Positions 55,055 through 64,000 of a stretch of 64,000 bases of DNA are shown one piece after another. Numbering within the stretch: position 1 is the stretch's first letter; the number at the start of each line of letters is the position of its first letter. The notes below the pieces were generated by a model that saw only the letters and a list, made by a program, of their open reading frames with translations, searched no databases and had not been told where the DNA came from. Source of the DNA: Ruminococcus sp. (GTDB lineage: Bacteria; Bacillota; Clostridia; Oscillospirales; Acutalibacteraceae); NCBI GenBank assembly GCA_022768065.1, contig JALELS010000024.1:1-64000 (forward strand). Direction: 5' to 3'. A program made the translations under genes and the position numbers.

Positions 55055-56272
55055 TTGAAAATTCTTGTTATCAATGCAGGCAGTTCCTCGCTTAAATATC
55101 AGCTTATTGATATGGACGACGAGAGCGTTATTGCAAAAGGTATCTGCGAAAGAATAGGCAATGAGGGATCTTGTATCAGCGGCAAGATTCACGGCAAATC
55201 CGAAAAGTTTGAAAAGACCGTTGTAATGAAAAATCACACCGAAGCTTTCAACGAAGTTAAGAAAGCTCTCACAGAGGGTGAATATAAGGTTATAAACGAC
55301 CTTTCGGAAATAGCCGCTGTCGGTCACAGAATAGTACAGGGCGGCGCCCTTTTCAACCACAGCGTTTTGGTAGACGACGACGTTATCAAGGGCATAGAGA
55401 GTCTTTGCGACCTTGCTCCGCTTCACAACGCAGCGCACATTCAGGGAATTAAAGCCAGCATTGAACTGTTCGGCAAAGACGTTCCGCAGGTCGTTGTGTT
55501 CGATAACGCATTCCACAGCACCATGCCGCCGGAAGCATATATGTTTGGCCTCCCCTATGAATATTATGAAAAATACGCACTCAGAAAATACGGCTTTCAC
55601 GGCACTTCGCACCGTTTTGTAAGCGCTCGCTGCGCAGAGGTTATGGGCGAAGATATCAAAAAGCTTAAAATCGTTACATGCCATCTCGGAAACGGTTCTT
55701 CGATTTCGGCTGTTAAATACGGCAAATGTATTGACACATCTATGGGTCTTACACCGCTCGACGGCGAAATAATGGGAACAAGAACCGGCAGCATTGACCC
55801 GTCTGCCGTTCTCTACATTATGAAAAAAGAGGGCAAGACTCCGGATGAAATGAGCAACCTGCTCAACAAAAAGTCGGGCATTCTCGGTGTATCGGGTCTT
55901 TCTTCCGATGACAGAGACGTTAAAGTAGCCGCTGCCGAGGGCAACAAGAGAGCCAAGCTCGCAAGAGATATGCAGATATATGAAATAAAGAAATATATCG
56001 GTTCTTATACCGCTGCCATGGACGGCGTTGACGCAATAGTTTTCACGGGCGGTATCGGTGAAAATGCCGACGATATGAGAGCTACCGTCTGCGACGGTCT
56101 CACCTTCCTCGGTATTAAAATCGACAAAGAATACAACAAGACTCTTGTAAAGGGCAAAGAGGGAGAAATTTCCACGCCCGACTCAAAGGTTCGTGTTTTC
56201 GTTCTTCCGACAAACGAGGAGCTTGTTATAGCAAGAGACACAAAAGAGATTGTTACAAATCTTAAAAAATAA
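55055..56272 (+). CDS. ackA: Acetate kinase
   Basis: A 405-residue ASKHA-fold kinase that interconverts acetyl phosphate plus ADP and acetate plus ATP. It starts KILVINAGSSSLKYQL and shows GHRIVQGG, FHGTSHR, CHLGNGSS and FTGGIGENA. The start is TTG at 55055 with GGGAGG 8 bases upstream; the preceding 12 codons of open frame have no role. Phosphotransacetylase, its usual partner, is not adjacent. Confidence 0.97.
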   Translation: MKILVINAGSSSLKYQLIDMDDESVIAKGICERIGNEGSCISGKIHGKSEKFEKTVVMKNHTEAFNEVKKALTEGEYKVINDLSEIAAVGHRIVQGGALFNHSVLVDDDVIKGIESLCDLAPLHNAAHIQGIKASIELFGKDVPQVVVFDNAFHSTMPPEAYMFGLPYEYYEKYALRKYGFHGTSHRFVSARCAEVMGEDIKKLKIVTCHLGNGSSISAVKYGKCIDTSMGLTPLDGEIMGTRTGSIDPSAVLYIMKKEGKTPDEMSNLLNKKSGILGVSGLSSDDRDVKVAAAEGNKRAKLARDMQIYEIKKYIGSYTAAMDGVDAIVFTGGIGENADDMRATVCDGLTFLGIKIDKEYNKTLVKGKEGEISTPDSKVRVFVLPTNEELVIARDTKEIVTNLKK

Positions 56273-56289
56273 TCCGTTAAAATAAGAAT

Positions 56290-56329
56290 ACCCGTTCATA
56301 CCGAAAAAAGTATGGACGGGTTATTTTTT
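56290..56329. terminator. Terminator of ackA
   Basis: ACCCGTTCATAC (56290-56301) pairs with GTATGGACGGGT (56310-56321), one G-U, followed by TATTTTTTTT. It also faces the end of tetR. Confidence 0.9.
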
Positions 56330-56344
56330 TTGCTTTTTATCGGA

Positions 56345-56914
56345 TTATTCGGCGCAAAACGCCTTTTCTTCAAAGCTTTTTATCTGCTCAAGCATAAGGT
56401 CAAAAATTTCATTTTCGTCAAGGCGGCGACCGGTAAGCATCCAAGCATATATAAATGAAATTAAAAGCCCCGTCCGCATACAGATGAAGCACACATACTC
56501 ATCGGAACCGACAACCATGTCCGAAAAGAAAGCCTCGCTGTATTTTTCTATTGCCTTTTTATGCGACGCGGCAATGATATTGAGCTTTTCAAGACTTATT
56601 AGGACTTCAAGCAATTCCTTTCTGCGTTCGAGAAAATCCACATAATATTTTATCACCGGAATTTTCTCTCCGCTTTGACATACAGCGGCATATGAGCTTA
56701 AAAGCTCGTCAAAGCACTTATCGCAAGCGTAGAGCAAAACATCGTCTTTTTTATCGAACAGCCTGTAAAATGTAGCCTTACCTACTCCTGCCTCCTCGAC
56801 AAGCTCGGTTACCGTTATGCTGTCAAAATCTTTTCTGTTAATGCAATTCAACAAGCCGCGATAAATCAGCTCCGCGGAAGTTATCACTCGTTTATCGTTT
56901 TTTATATGATACAT
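56345..56914 (-). CDS. TetR/AcrR family transcriptional regulator
   Basis: A 189-residue repressor. The helix-turn-helix is SITVTELVEEAGVGKATFYR; the C-terminal ligand domain is variable. It is divergent from the amidohydrolase at 56993, and the 78-base gap holds a long palindrome, so it very likely controls both genes. The inducer is unknown. Confidence 0.9.
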   Translation of the reverse strand: MYHIKNDKRVITSAELIYRGLLNCINRKDFDSITVTELVEEAGVGKATFYRLFDKKDDVLLYACDKCFDELLSSYAAVCQSGEKIPVIKYYVDFLERRKELLEVLISLEKLNIIAASHKKAIEKYSEAFFSDMVVGSDEYVCFICMRTGLLISFIYAWMLTGRRLDENEIFDLMLEQIKSFEEKAFCAE

Positions 56915-56935
56915 TATATCGCCTTTCGTTTCACA

Positions 56936-56961
56936 TTTTATGATACTATTGTATCATAAAA
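56936..56961. promoter_or_regulatory. 26-bp palindrome, probable TetR operator
   Basis: TTTTATGATAC (56936-56946) and GTATCATAAAA (56951-56961) form perfect 11-base arms around TATT. Further ATGATAC half-sites lie at 56906-56912, across the tetR start codon, and at 56968-56974, in the -10 region of the amidohydrolase gene. Confidence 0.8.
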
Positions 56962-56977
56962 AATATAATGATACAAT
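56949..56977 (+). promoter_or_regulatory. Promoter of the TetR-controlled amidohydrolase
   Basis: TTGTAT (56949-56954), a 17-base spacer ending TGA, and TACAAT (56972-56977). A second possible -10, TATAAT, lies at 56964-56969. The -35 is inside the palindrome. Confidence 0.6.
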
Positions 56978-56992
56978 GAAGCGGGTGATAAA

Positions 56993-58093
56993 ATGAGTTT
57001 TTATAATAAAGTTGATTTTCATTCGCATATACTCACAAAATCATATTATGAGTACCTGAACAAATATGAAGACAAGCGTCCCGACAACTTTGATACGCCG
57101 AAATGGAGCGAAAACGGGCACATTAAGCTGATGGATAAGCTCGGCGTTATCTTTGCCGAACTTTCGCTCTCTTCACCGAGTCTTGCGAACGCTCCTGAGG
57201 GAGAAAGACCCGATTATGCAAGAAGAATAAATAACGAGGCGTTGGAATTTGTCGCAAAATATCCCGACAGGCTCGGACTTTTGGCGACTCTTCCCCTGCC
57301 CGACGTTGACTCCTCGGTAAAAATCGCCGAAGAATATCTGCAAAAAAGCGGAGTGGACGGCATAGGAATGTGCACGAATTATAACGGCTGCTATCTCGGC
57401 TGTAAAGAATTTGAGCCTCTTATGAGCCTGCTTAACGAAAAAGGTACGGTTATTTGCGTCCATCCTACCGCTCCGGCGGGACTTCCGAAAAACGTAAACA
57501 AGGGTCTGCCGATCCCTGTTATGGAATTCCTGATGGACACAACACGCACATTTGCAAATCTTGTATGGACCGATACATTCGAAAAATACCCGAACATTAA
57601 ATGGATATTTCCGCACGGTGCCGCTTTTATCCCGATACTATCCGACAGATTTAACAGTTTTTCCATACTTATAAAGGCGCGGGAGCCATCGAGAAAGCTT
57701 GATTTTTCAAATGCTATGAGACATTGTTATTTTGATCTTGCGGGATTTTCCGTTCCAAAGCAAATAAACGATATGAAAAAGAATATTCCGGTAGAGAACT
57801 TTTTGTACGGTTCCGACTGCCCCTATACACCGAATGCTGTCTGTGAGGCGCTTGCTGGAAATCTTACAACTACCGTAGAATTAACGTCGCGAGAAAAACG
57901 GCTTATGTTTTGTGAAAATTCGGTACAGCTGATACCGCGGCTTGCACCGCTTATCGGTATCGGCTCCGACAGCACTCCGAACGCCGTCATAAGGAGTCGA
58001 CTTTCAAAGCGAAAGCAGTATTTCAGCGATACTTTAGACAAAAGCATTGCCGCCGCATATAACATTTTAATGAAAATAAAAGGGAATCTTTAA
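56993..58093 (+). CDS. Amidohydrolase-2 family protein (decarboxylase-like)
   Basis: A 366-residue TIM-barrel metal enzyme of the ACMSD-like amidohydrolase-2 family. The metal HxH is His10/His12 in DFHSH, with CVHPTAP, FPHGAAF and YGSDCPYTP following. Relatives are non-oxidative decarboxylases or hydrolases of aromatic or related acids. About 50 residues at the C-terminus extend beyond the usual domain end. GGGTGA precedes the ATG. The substrate probably resembles the inducer of the divergent TetR protein. Confidence 0.8.
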   Translation: MSFYNKVDFHSHILTKSYYEYLNKYEDKRPDNFDTPKWSENGHIKLMDKLGVIFAELSLSSPSLANAPEGERPDYARRINNEALEFVAKYPDRLGLLATLPLPDVDSSVKIAEEYLQKSGVDGIGMCTNYNGCYLGCKEFEPLMSLLNEKGTVICVHPTAPAGLPKNVNKGLPIPVMEFLMDTTRTFANLVWTDTFEKYPNIKWIFPHGAAFIPILSDRFNSFSILIKAREPSRKLDFSNAMRHCYFDLAGFSVPKQINDMKKNIPVENFLYGSDCPYTPNAVCEALAGNLTTTVELTSREKRLMFCENSVQLIPRLAPLIGIGSDSTPNAVIRSRLSKRKQYFSDTLDKSIAAAYNILMKIKGNL

Positions 58094-58096
58094 TCA

Positions 58097-58138
58097 AAAA
58101 ATCCTCGGTTTTGTGTTACATCCAAAGCCGAGGATTTT
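58097..58138. terminator. Bidirectional terminator
   Basis: AAAATCCTCGGTTTTG pairs with CAAAGCCGAGGATTTT, one G-U, between the convergent amidohydrolase and uvrA genes. Confidence 0.9.
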
Positions 58139-58140
58139 AT

Positions 58141-60966
58141 TTATTTAAGCATCTTTTTGAGATACATTCCCGTGTACGATTTTTTGCAGGCGGCAACCTG
58201 CTCCGGCGTACCGCAAACAACGATTTTGCCGCCGTTATCGCCGCCCTCCGGCCCTAAATCTATAATATGGTCGGCAACCTTTATCACATCGAGATTATGC
58301 TCGATTACAACAACCGTATTGCCTGCGTCAACAAGCTTCTGGAGAACGTCAATCAGCTTGTGGACATCGGCTGTGTGAAGCCCGGTGGTAGGCTCATCGA
58401 GAATATATATAGTTCTGCCCGTCGGTCTTTTTGAAAGCTCGGTAGCAAGCTTTACTCGCTGTGCTTCACCGCCCGAAAGAGTGGTTGCAGGCTGCCCGAG
58501 CTTAATATAGCCCAAACCGACATCATACAGAGTTTGCAGTTTACGCGCTATTTTAGGCATATTACGGAAGAACTCAAGGCCCTCCTCCACCGTCATCTCA
58601 AGGACATCATATATGGATTTACCCTTGTACTTTACTTCGAGAGTTTCACGGTTGTATCTTGCGCCCTTGCATATTTCGCACGGTACATACACATCAGCCA
58701 AAAAGTGCATTTCGATTTTTACTATGCCGTCGCCTTGACACGCCTCACACCTGCCGCCTTTTACATTGAAAGAAAATCTGCTCGACGTAAATCCGCGGAT
58801 TTTGGCATCTTGGGTCTGTGCAAACAGTGTTCTTATATCCGTAAAAACGCCCGTATAGGTAGCCGGATTTGAACGCGGAGTTCTGCCTATCGGCGACTGA
58901 TCGATATTTATTACCTTATCTAAAAACTCAAGTCCCTCAATCAACTTATGCTTGCCTGCCGGCTTTTTTGCGCCGTTTAAATCATTTGCAAGCTGTTTAT
59001 AAAGTATTTCATTTATAAGCGAAGATTTACCCGAACCCGATACGCCGGTTACGCAAATAAATTCACCGAGAGGAAAAGAGACATTTATATTTTTCAGGTT
59101 ATTTTCGGCAGCTCCGATTACCTTCAGTACATTGCCGTTTCCGCTGCGTCTCTTTTCGGGGACTTCGATTTTTCGTTTACCGCTTAAATACTGCCCCGTA
59201 AGCGAACGATCGCATTTCAAAATATCGTCAAGCGTGCCCGCGCAAACAACCTCGCCGCCGTGGACACCCGCTCCCGGACCTATATCGACAATATAATCGG
59301 CAGCGCGCATGGTGTCTTCATCATGCTCAACAACTATGAGCGTATTGCCGAGGTCACGCATACGTTTGAGAGTTCCGATAAGCTTATCGTTGTCACGCTG
59401 ATGAAGTCCGATGCTCGGCTCATCAAGAATATACAACACGCCCATAAGAGACGAGCCTATTTGAGTGGCAAGTCTTATGCGCTGACTCTCACCGCCCGAA
59501 AGCGTACCTGCGGAACGTGATAAGGTGAGATAATCAAGTCCGACATTTTGAAGAAAGCTCAGACGGCTTTTAATTTCTTTTAAAATCAGCGCCGCAATCA
59601 TCTGCTCACGGTCGGTTAAGACCAAAGAATTTATAAAATCAAGCTCTTTTGTTACCGACATCTTTGTAAGCTCGTAGATATTAAGTCCGCCTACCGTGAC
59701 AGACAGAGACTCTTTTTTTAACCTCGCGCCCTTGCAGTCGGGGCAGTCGCAGGCTGTCATAACCTGCTCTATCTCCCAACGCGCCCAATCGCTTGTGCTC
59801 TCTTTATAGCGGCGCTCCATATTGTTTACTATGCCCTCAAATTCGGCATTATAGGTACCGGTACCGTAAACGTTTTTGCGCTGCATTTTAAGCTTTTTAC
59901 CGCCCGTTCCGTAGAGAAGCGCATTATATGCTTCCTTGGAGAAATCGCATATTGGTGTGTCGAGGGTAAACCCGTATTCTCTGCCGAGCGCCGCATAGTA
60001 CATTTCGGCTATTGTTCCGCTGTCGGCATTTGACCAGCCGCTCGCTCTGATGGCGCCGTCTCTTATAGAAAGCTTCTTGTTCGGAATTATCAGATTAGGG
60101 TCTACCTTGAGGAAAATGCCGAGACCGGTACACGTGGGGCATGCGCCGAAAGGATTATTGAACGAAAACATACGCGGCGACAGCTCGTCAATGCAAGCGC
60201 CGTGTTCCGGACACGCGAAATTCTGCGAAAACAGCATTTCGTCTCCGCCGATAACATCAACAATGACATTTCCGCCTGTGAGAGTTGACGACATCTCTAT
60301 CGCCTCGGCGAGACGACTGCGTATATCGTCGTTTATAACAAGCCTGTCAACAACAATTTCTATGTTGTGTTTGATATTTTTTTCAAGCTTTATATCCTCG
60401 GAAAGGTCGTACATATTACCGTCTATACGCACGCGTACAAAGCCGGATTTTCTTGCGGAATCAAGCTCTTTTTGATGTTCGCCCTTACGCCCTTTTACCA
60501 CGGGTGCCAAAATCTGTATTTTTGTGCCGCCATCGAGCGCCATAACCTTATCGACTATAACGTCTACGCTCTGCTTTGATATTTCCCTGCCGCAAATCGG
60601 GCAATGCGGAATACCTATACGGGCATATAAAAGCCTTAGGTAATCATAAATCTCCGTAACCGTGCCGACTGTTGAGCGTGGGTTTTTTGAAGTGGTTTTT
60701 TGGTCTATGGATATAGCCGGAGAAAGACCGTCTATATAATCGACATTCGGTTTTTCCATCTGCCCCAAAAACATACGTGCGTATGAAGAAAGCGATTCGA
60801 CGTATCTGCGCTGACCCTCGGCATAAATTGTGTCAAACGCAAGCGAGGACTTTCCGGAACCCGAAAGACCCGTAAATACCACAAGCTTGTCACGCGGTAT
60901 TTCAAGGTCAATATTTTTTAAGTTATGCTCTTTTGCACCTTTAATAACGATTTTATTACTTGCCAT
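58141..60966 (-). CDS. uvrA: Excinuclease ABC subunit A
   Basis: A 941-residue DNA damage sensor with two ABC ATPase halves: Walker [10 protein letters not shown] and GVSGSGKSS, signatures LSGGESQRI and LSGGEAQRV, and zinc-binding cysteine clusters including CPICG and CEACQGDG with CEICKGAR. It starts by overlapping the uvrB stop as TAATG. uvrC is not in the window. Confidence 0.98.
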   Translation of the reverse strand: MASNKIVIKGAKEHNLKNIDLEIPRDKLVVFTGLSGSGKSSLAFDTIYAEGQRRYVESLSSYARMFLGQMEKPNVDYIDGLSPAISIDQKTTSKNPRSTVGTVTEIYDYLRLLYARIGIPHCPICGREISKQSVDVIVDKVMALDGGTKIQILAPVVKGRKGEHQKELDSARKSGFVRVRIDGNMYDLSEDIKLEKNIKHNIEIVVDRLVINDDIRSRLAEAIEMSSTLTGGNVIVDVIGGDEMLFSQNFACPEHGACIDELSPRMFSFNNPFGACPTCTGLGIFLKVDPNLIIPNKKLSIRDGAIRASGWSNADSGTIAEMYYAALGREYGFTLDTPICDFSKEAYNALLYGTGGKKLKMQRKNVYGTGTYNAEFEGIVNNMERRYKESTSDWARWEIEQVMTACDCPDCKGARLKKESLSVTVGGLNIYELTKMSVTKELDFINSLVLTDREQMIAALILKEIKSRLSFLQNVGLDYLTLSRSAGTLSGGESQRIRLATQIGSSLMGVLYILDEPSIGLHQRDNDKLIGTLKRMRDLGNTLIVVEHDEDTMRAADYIVDIGPGAGVHGGEVVCAGTLDDILKCDRSLTGQYLSGKRKIEVPEKRRSGNGNVLKVIGAAENNLKNINVSFPLGEFICVTGVSGSGKSSLINEILYKQLANDLNGAKKPAGKHKLIEGLEFLDKVINIDQSPIGRTPRSNPATYTGVFTDIRTLFAQTQDAKIRGFTSSRFSFNVKGGRCEACQGDGIVKIEMHFLADVYVPCEICKGARYNRETLEVKYKGKSIYDVLEMTVEEGLEFFRNMPKIARKLQTLYDVGLGYIKLGQPATTLSGGEAQRVKLATELSKRPTGRTIYILDEPTTGLHTADVHKLIDVLQKLVDAGNTVVVIEHNLDVIKVADHIIDLGPEGGDNGGKIVVCGTPEQVAACKKSYTGMYLKKMLK

Positions 60967-62921
60967 TATTTACCTTCTCTTAATTTTTGTATCTTATCGC
61001 GCAGCATAGCGGCGTGTTCAAATTCGAGAATTTTTGCCGCCGCTTTCATCTCCGCTGTTAATTTAACTATAAGGGCCTCGCGTTCGCGCGCGCTGAGACG
61101 TTTTTTGGGTTTATCATCGGCATGAGTTGATATTTCAATAATATCGCGCACATCTTTTTTTATTGTTTTAGGCGTTATATGATGTTCCTTATTATAAGCC
61201 GTTTGTATTTCACGCCTGCGATACGTTTCTGATATTGCTTTTTCCATAGACGGCGTTACGGAATCGGCATACATTATTACCTGCCCGTCGGCATTTCGCG
61301 CGGCACGGCCTATGGTTTGTATAAGCGACGTTTCGGAACGTAAAAATCCCTCTTTGTCGGCGTCAAGTATCGCCACAAGCGAAACCTCGGGGATATCAAG
61401 CCCCTCTCGCAAAAGGTTTATTCCCACAAGCACGTCAAATTCGCCGAGACGAAGATCGCGGATTATCTCCATTCTCTCAATTGTATCGACGTCGTAATGC
61501 ATATAGCGAACTTTTATGCCGTGCGTATCCAAAAACTCCGTCAGGCTCTCAGCCATTTTTTTTGTCAAGGTTGTTACAAGCACACGCTCCTTACGCTCGA
61601 TACGGATATTTATTTCCGAAATCAGGTCGTCTATCTGGCCGTCGGTGGGTTTAACGATAATTTCGGGATCCAAAAGCCCTGTCGGCCTTATAACCTGCTC
61701 AACTATCTGCGAACTCTTTTCCCGTTCAAATTCGCCGGGTGTAGCGCTTACAAAAATCTTTTGACCGACACGGGAATAAAATTCATCAAAGGTCAGCGGT
61801 CGGTTATCGTATGCGGATGGGAGACGGAAGCCGAAATCAATAAGCGCGTCTTTGCGCGAACGGTCGCCGCCGTACATTGCTCTGACCTGAGGCAAGGTTA
61901 CGTGCGATTCATCAACAAAAAGCACAAAGTCCTTGGGGAAATAATCAAGGAGCGTAAACGGCGCCGAACCCGGTGCTCTGCCGGACATAATACGGGAGTA
62001 GTTTTCAATGCCCTTACAAAAGCCCGTTTCTTTGAGCATCTCCATATCGTATTCGGTACGCTGCTTTATTCGCTGTGCCTCCAACAGCTTTCCCTGTTTT
62101 GTAAACTCCTCTACCCGCTCTTCCATTTCCTTTAATATTTCATCAATGGCGCGCTCAAGCTTTTCGGGCGCAACAACATAGTGCGAAGCCGGATATATCG
62201 CAACATGGGACACGGTATTTTTAACCTGCCCCGTCAGAGCGTTTATTTCACAAATTCGGTCAATTTCATCACCGAAAAATTCGACTCTTATCGCCGTATC
62301 GTTTGAATATACCGGAAAAATATCCACAACATCGCCGTGAACGCGGAATTTATTACGGATAAAGTTAATATCGTTGCGCTCATATTGTATATCAACAAGC
62401 TTTGCAAGCAGCTCGTCACGGGACTTCGTCATACCCTGCCTAAGCGAAATTACCATATTCCGATAATCTATCGGGTCGCCGAGCGAATATATACATGAAA
62501 CGCTTGCAACTATAATGACATCTCTCCGCTCCGAAAGCGACGATGTTGCCGAATGACGAAGCTTGTCTATTTCATCGTTAATCGCGGAATCTTTTTCGAT
62601 ATAAGTATCGGTAGTCGGAATATACGCTTCGGGCTGATAATAGTCATAATAGGAAACGAAATACTCCACCGCATTCTCGGGGAAAAACTCTCGAAATTCG
62701 GAACAAAGCTGTGCGGCAAGCGTTTTGTTATGCGCCAAAACGAGCGTAGGACGGTTTACATTTGCAATAATATTTGCCATTGTAAACGTTTTACCCGAAC
62801 CCGTTACGCCCAGCAATGTCTGCTCTCTGTAACCGGCATTAAGCCCCTCGGTCAGTTTTTTTATTGCTTCGGGCTGATCGCCTGTCGGTTTATATTTTGA
62901 ATGTAATACAAAATGATCCAT
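60966..62921 (-). CDS. uvrB: Excinuclease ABC subunit B
   Basis: A 651-residue helicase-like subunit. It has the start [11 protein letters not shown], Walker [11 protein letters not shown], the beta-hairpin region [12 protein letters not shown], helicase motifs and a C-terminal UVR domain for UvrC contact. The frame opens at 62945, but GAGGTG lies 5 bases before the ATG at 62921. Confidence 0.98.
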   Translation of the reverse strand: MDHFVLHSKYKPTGDQPEAIKKLTEGLNAGYREQTLLGVTGSGKTFTMANIIANVNRPTLVLAHNKTLAAQLCSEFREFFPENAVEYFVSYYDYYQPEAYIPTTDTYIEKDSAINDEIDKLRHSATSSLSERRDVIIVASVSCIYSLGDPIDYRNMVISLRQGMTKSRDELLAKLVDIQYERNDINFIRNKFRVHGDVVDIFPVYSNDTAIRVEFFGDEIDRICEINALTGQVKNTVSHVAIYPASHYVVAPEKLERAIDEILKEMEERVEEFTKQGKLLEAQRIKQRTEYDMEMLKETGFCKGIENYSRIMSGRAPGSAPFTLLDYFPKDFVLFVDESHVTLPQVRAMYGGDRSRKDALIDFGFRLPSAYDNRPLTFDEFYSRVGQKIFVSATPGEFEREKSSQIVEQVIRPTGLLDPEIIVKPTDGQIDDLISEINIRIERKERVLVTTLTKKMAESLTEFLDTHGIKVRYMHYDVDTIERMEIIRDLRLGEFDVLVGINLLREGLDIPEVSLVAILDADKEGFLRSETSLIQTIGRAARNADGQVIMYADSVTPSMEKAISETYRRREIQTAYNKEHHITPKTIKKDVRDIIEISTHADDKPKKRLSAREREALIVKLTAEMKAAAKILEFEHAAMLRDKIQKLREGK

Positions 62922-62958
62922 ATGCACCTCATATTTACCAAACAAATGTTTACCTAAG

Positions 62959-62987
62959 ATTATATCATATACATAAATTATTGTAAA
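62959..62987 (-). promoter_or_regulatory. Promoter of uvrBA
   Basis: On the minus strand TTTACA (62982-62987), a 17-base spacer ending TGA, and TATAAT (62959-62964). No SOS box of the GAACN4GTTC type was found. Confidence 0.8.
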
Positions 62988-63036
62988 CCAAATTATTTAA
63001 AATAAGGCAGTCAAAATTAAAATAATTAAACTGACA

Positions 63037-63090
63037 AAAAACAAAAACGCCACAGCAAATCGACTCTTAGCAGAGCAAAAATGCTGTGGC
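63037..63090 (-). terminator. Terminator of the surface protein gene
   Basis: On the minus strand GCCACAGCA and TGCTGTGGC pair with an inner partial stem, followed by GTTTTTGTTTTTT. Confidence 0.85.
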
Positions 63091-63096
63091 TGATTT

Positions 63097-64000
63097 TTAA
63101 ATCATAATTCCGTTTTGCACGTAATACCAAGTACCGTAATAATTTGTAAATCCGGTATAATTCCAGTCGAGTATTCCGCCGCCGACATAATACCATGTAC
63201 CGTAGTAATTTGTGAGCCCGGTATAGTTCCAATCGAGTATTCCGCCGCTCACATAATACCATGTGCCGTAGTAATTTGTAAGCCCGGTATAATTCCAATC
63301 AAGGATTCCATCGCCGACATAATACCATGTGCCGTAGTAGTTTGTGAGTCCGGTATAGTTCCAATCGAGTATTCCGCTGCTTACATAGTACCATGCATCT
63401 TTGAATTTTACGAGACCTGTATAAGCGCGGTCTATTTTACCGTCAACAACATAGCACCATTCGCCGTTAATCAACTGCAATGTGTCTGTATTAACTATGG
63501 GATTTTCACCTATTGATATAAAGTTAAGATTATTTTCTGCCGCATAGTTCTCTGCCGCAGAGTAAGTATATCCGTAAACGGTAAAATCCGTTGATTTAAC
63601 CGTTTTGCCGCATGACTTATAAAAGCCTAAAGCCCTCGTTGAAATCTCACTTATGGTTTTGGGCAATGTAATTTCGGTTAAATTAGGACATCCGAAAAAA
63701 GCGTCGTCCGAAATCTTGACCGTTTCGTTACCGACTTTTACATTTGCAAGGTCCGTACAATTCATAAAGGTATATTTTGATATGGTTTTCAGAGAATTCG
63801 GCAGGATTATTTCGCGAAGGTCGGTTTCTTTGAATGCGGCCGCCCCAAGATTTGACAACGATTCGGATAAATCAATTTCTTTAATCGAGCTGTTAGCGAA
63901 CGCCTCCACAGCTATTTCCGTCACCGTATTCGGTACAACATATTTTTCAGTAAACTTCTTTGACGGCGGACATTTTATCAGTATGCTTTTGTTTTTATTA
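63097..64000 (-). CDS. BspA-like leucine-rich repeat surface protein, 5' end outside window
   Basis: The frame stays open to the window edge (the last visible upstream residues include KCPPSKKFTEKYVVPNTV), so the GTG at 63924 is not the real start. The N-terminal visible part has BspA-type leucine-rich repeats (TEIAVEAF, LKTISKYTF, NLTEITLPKTI). The C-terminus is made of six 22-residue units of the type NYYGTWYYVGGGILDWNYTG, resembling the aromatic glycine-rich repeats that bind cell walls. The protein is probably secreted and cell-surface attached, for adhesion; the signal peptide would lie outside the window. Confidence 0.85.
   Translation of the reverse strand, partial: NKNKSILIKCPPSKKFTEKYVVPNTVTEIAVEAFANSSIKEIDLSESLSNLGAAAFKETDLREIILPNSLKTISKYTFMNCTDLANVKVGNETVKISDDAFFGCPNLTEITLPKTISEISTRALGFYKSCGKTVKSTDFTVYGYTYSAAENYAAENNLNFISIGENPIVNTDTLQLINGEWCYVVDGKIDRAYTGLVKFKDAWYYVSSGILDWNYTGLTNYYGTWYYVGDGILDWNYTGLTNYYGTWYYVSGGILDWNYTGLTNYYGTWYYVGGGILDWNYTGFTNYYGTWYYVQNGIMI
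63100..63480. repeat. 66-bp tandem coding repeats
   Basis: Unit starts recur at 66-base intervals (the TACCA marker at 63125, 63191, 63257, 63323 and 63389). The units nearest the 3' end of the gene are almost identical in DNA and those further upstream are diverged, which points to recent expansion at that end. Confidence 0.85.

Noticed and set aside
62959-62987. SOS operator at uvrBA and ruvC
   Set aside because: No GAAC-N4-GTTC-type box or close variant was found near either promoter.
63100-63480. CRISPR-like regular repeats
   Set aside because: The 66-base period has no unique spacers and encodes in-frame 22-residue protein repeats.

Overview
The window looks like chromosomal DNA from a low-to-medium GC anaerobic Firmicute of class Clostridia, most likely an Oscillospirales/Ruminococcaceae-type gut bacterium. 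The grounds are an IspH reductase fused to ribosomal protein S1 (a clostridial arrangement), a GTP-type PEP carboxykinase, an ECF transporter module, acetate kinase, several cytosolic glycoside hydrolases, strong GGAGG ribosome binding sites and frequent TTG starts. This is inference from gene content, with no database search. About 53 protein genes are called, most on the minus strand. I see no tRNA, rRNA or CRISPR array.

Layout. 1-200: hairpins at the edge. 202-1368: a tail-anchored metallophosphoesterase. 1369-1940: a gene-poor stretch with a consensus promoter, a short structured RNA and a tiny hydrophobic reading frame, read here as a possible type I toxin-antitoxin relic. 1941-8025: pckA, then polA-rimI-tsaD. 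8153-15852: dus, GH38 alpha-mannosidase, a phosphosugar mutase with a C-terminal NifU-like domain, and GH36 alpha-galactosidase. 15913-29254: a long colinear run ruvC-ruvA-ruvB-glmM-methyltransferase-ecfA1-ecfA2-ecfT-truA-DUF5711-cvpA-pgsA-clpE-yfcE. 29543-33822: amidohydrolase, der, a DUF512 radical SAM protein, rpmF, yceD. 34334-38510: lipoprotein, small P-loop protein, pgi, D,D-carboxypeptidase. 38704-40683: ligA. 40785-46218: ABC exporter, mtaB, small membrane protein. 46341-48053: membrane-anchored GH27 enzyme with an embedded carbohydrate-binding module. 48127-53559: rpiR-FAD protein-cmk-plsC-ispH/rpsA. 53673-58093: tmcAL, ackA, and a divergent tetR/amidohydrolase pair. 58141-62921: uvrBA. 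63097-64000: BspA-like surface protein cut by the window edge.

How the genes work together. Glycan use: GH38, GH36 and GH27 release sugars; the sugar-phosphate mutase, Pgi and GlmM route them to glycolysis and peptidoglycan precursors; AckA and PckA handle the fermentation end. DNA maintenance: RuvABC, UvrAB, LigA, PolA. tRNA modification: TsaD then MtaB on A37, plus TruA, Dus and TmcAL. The most unusual items are the mutase-NifU fusion, the candidate antisense RNA locus beside pckA, and the module inserted within the GH27 catalytic domain.
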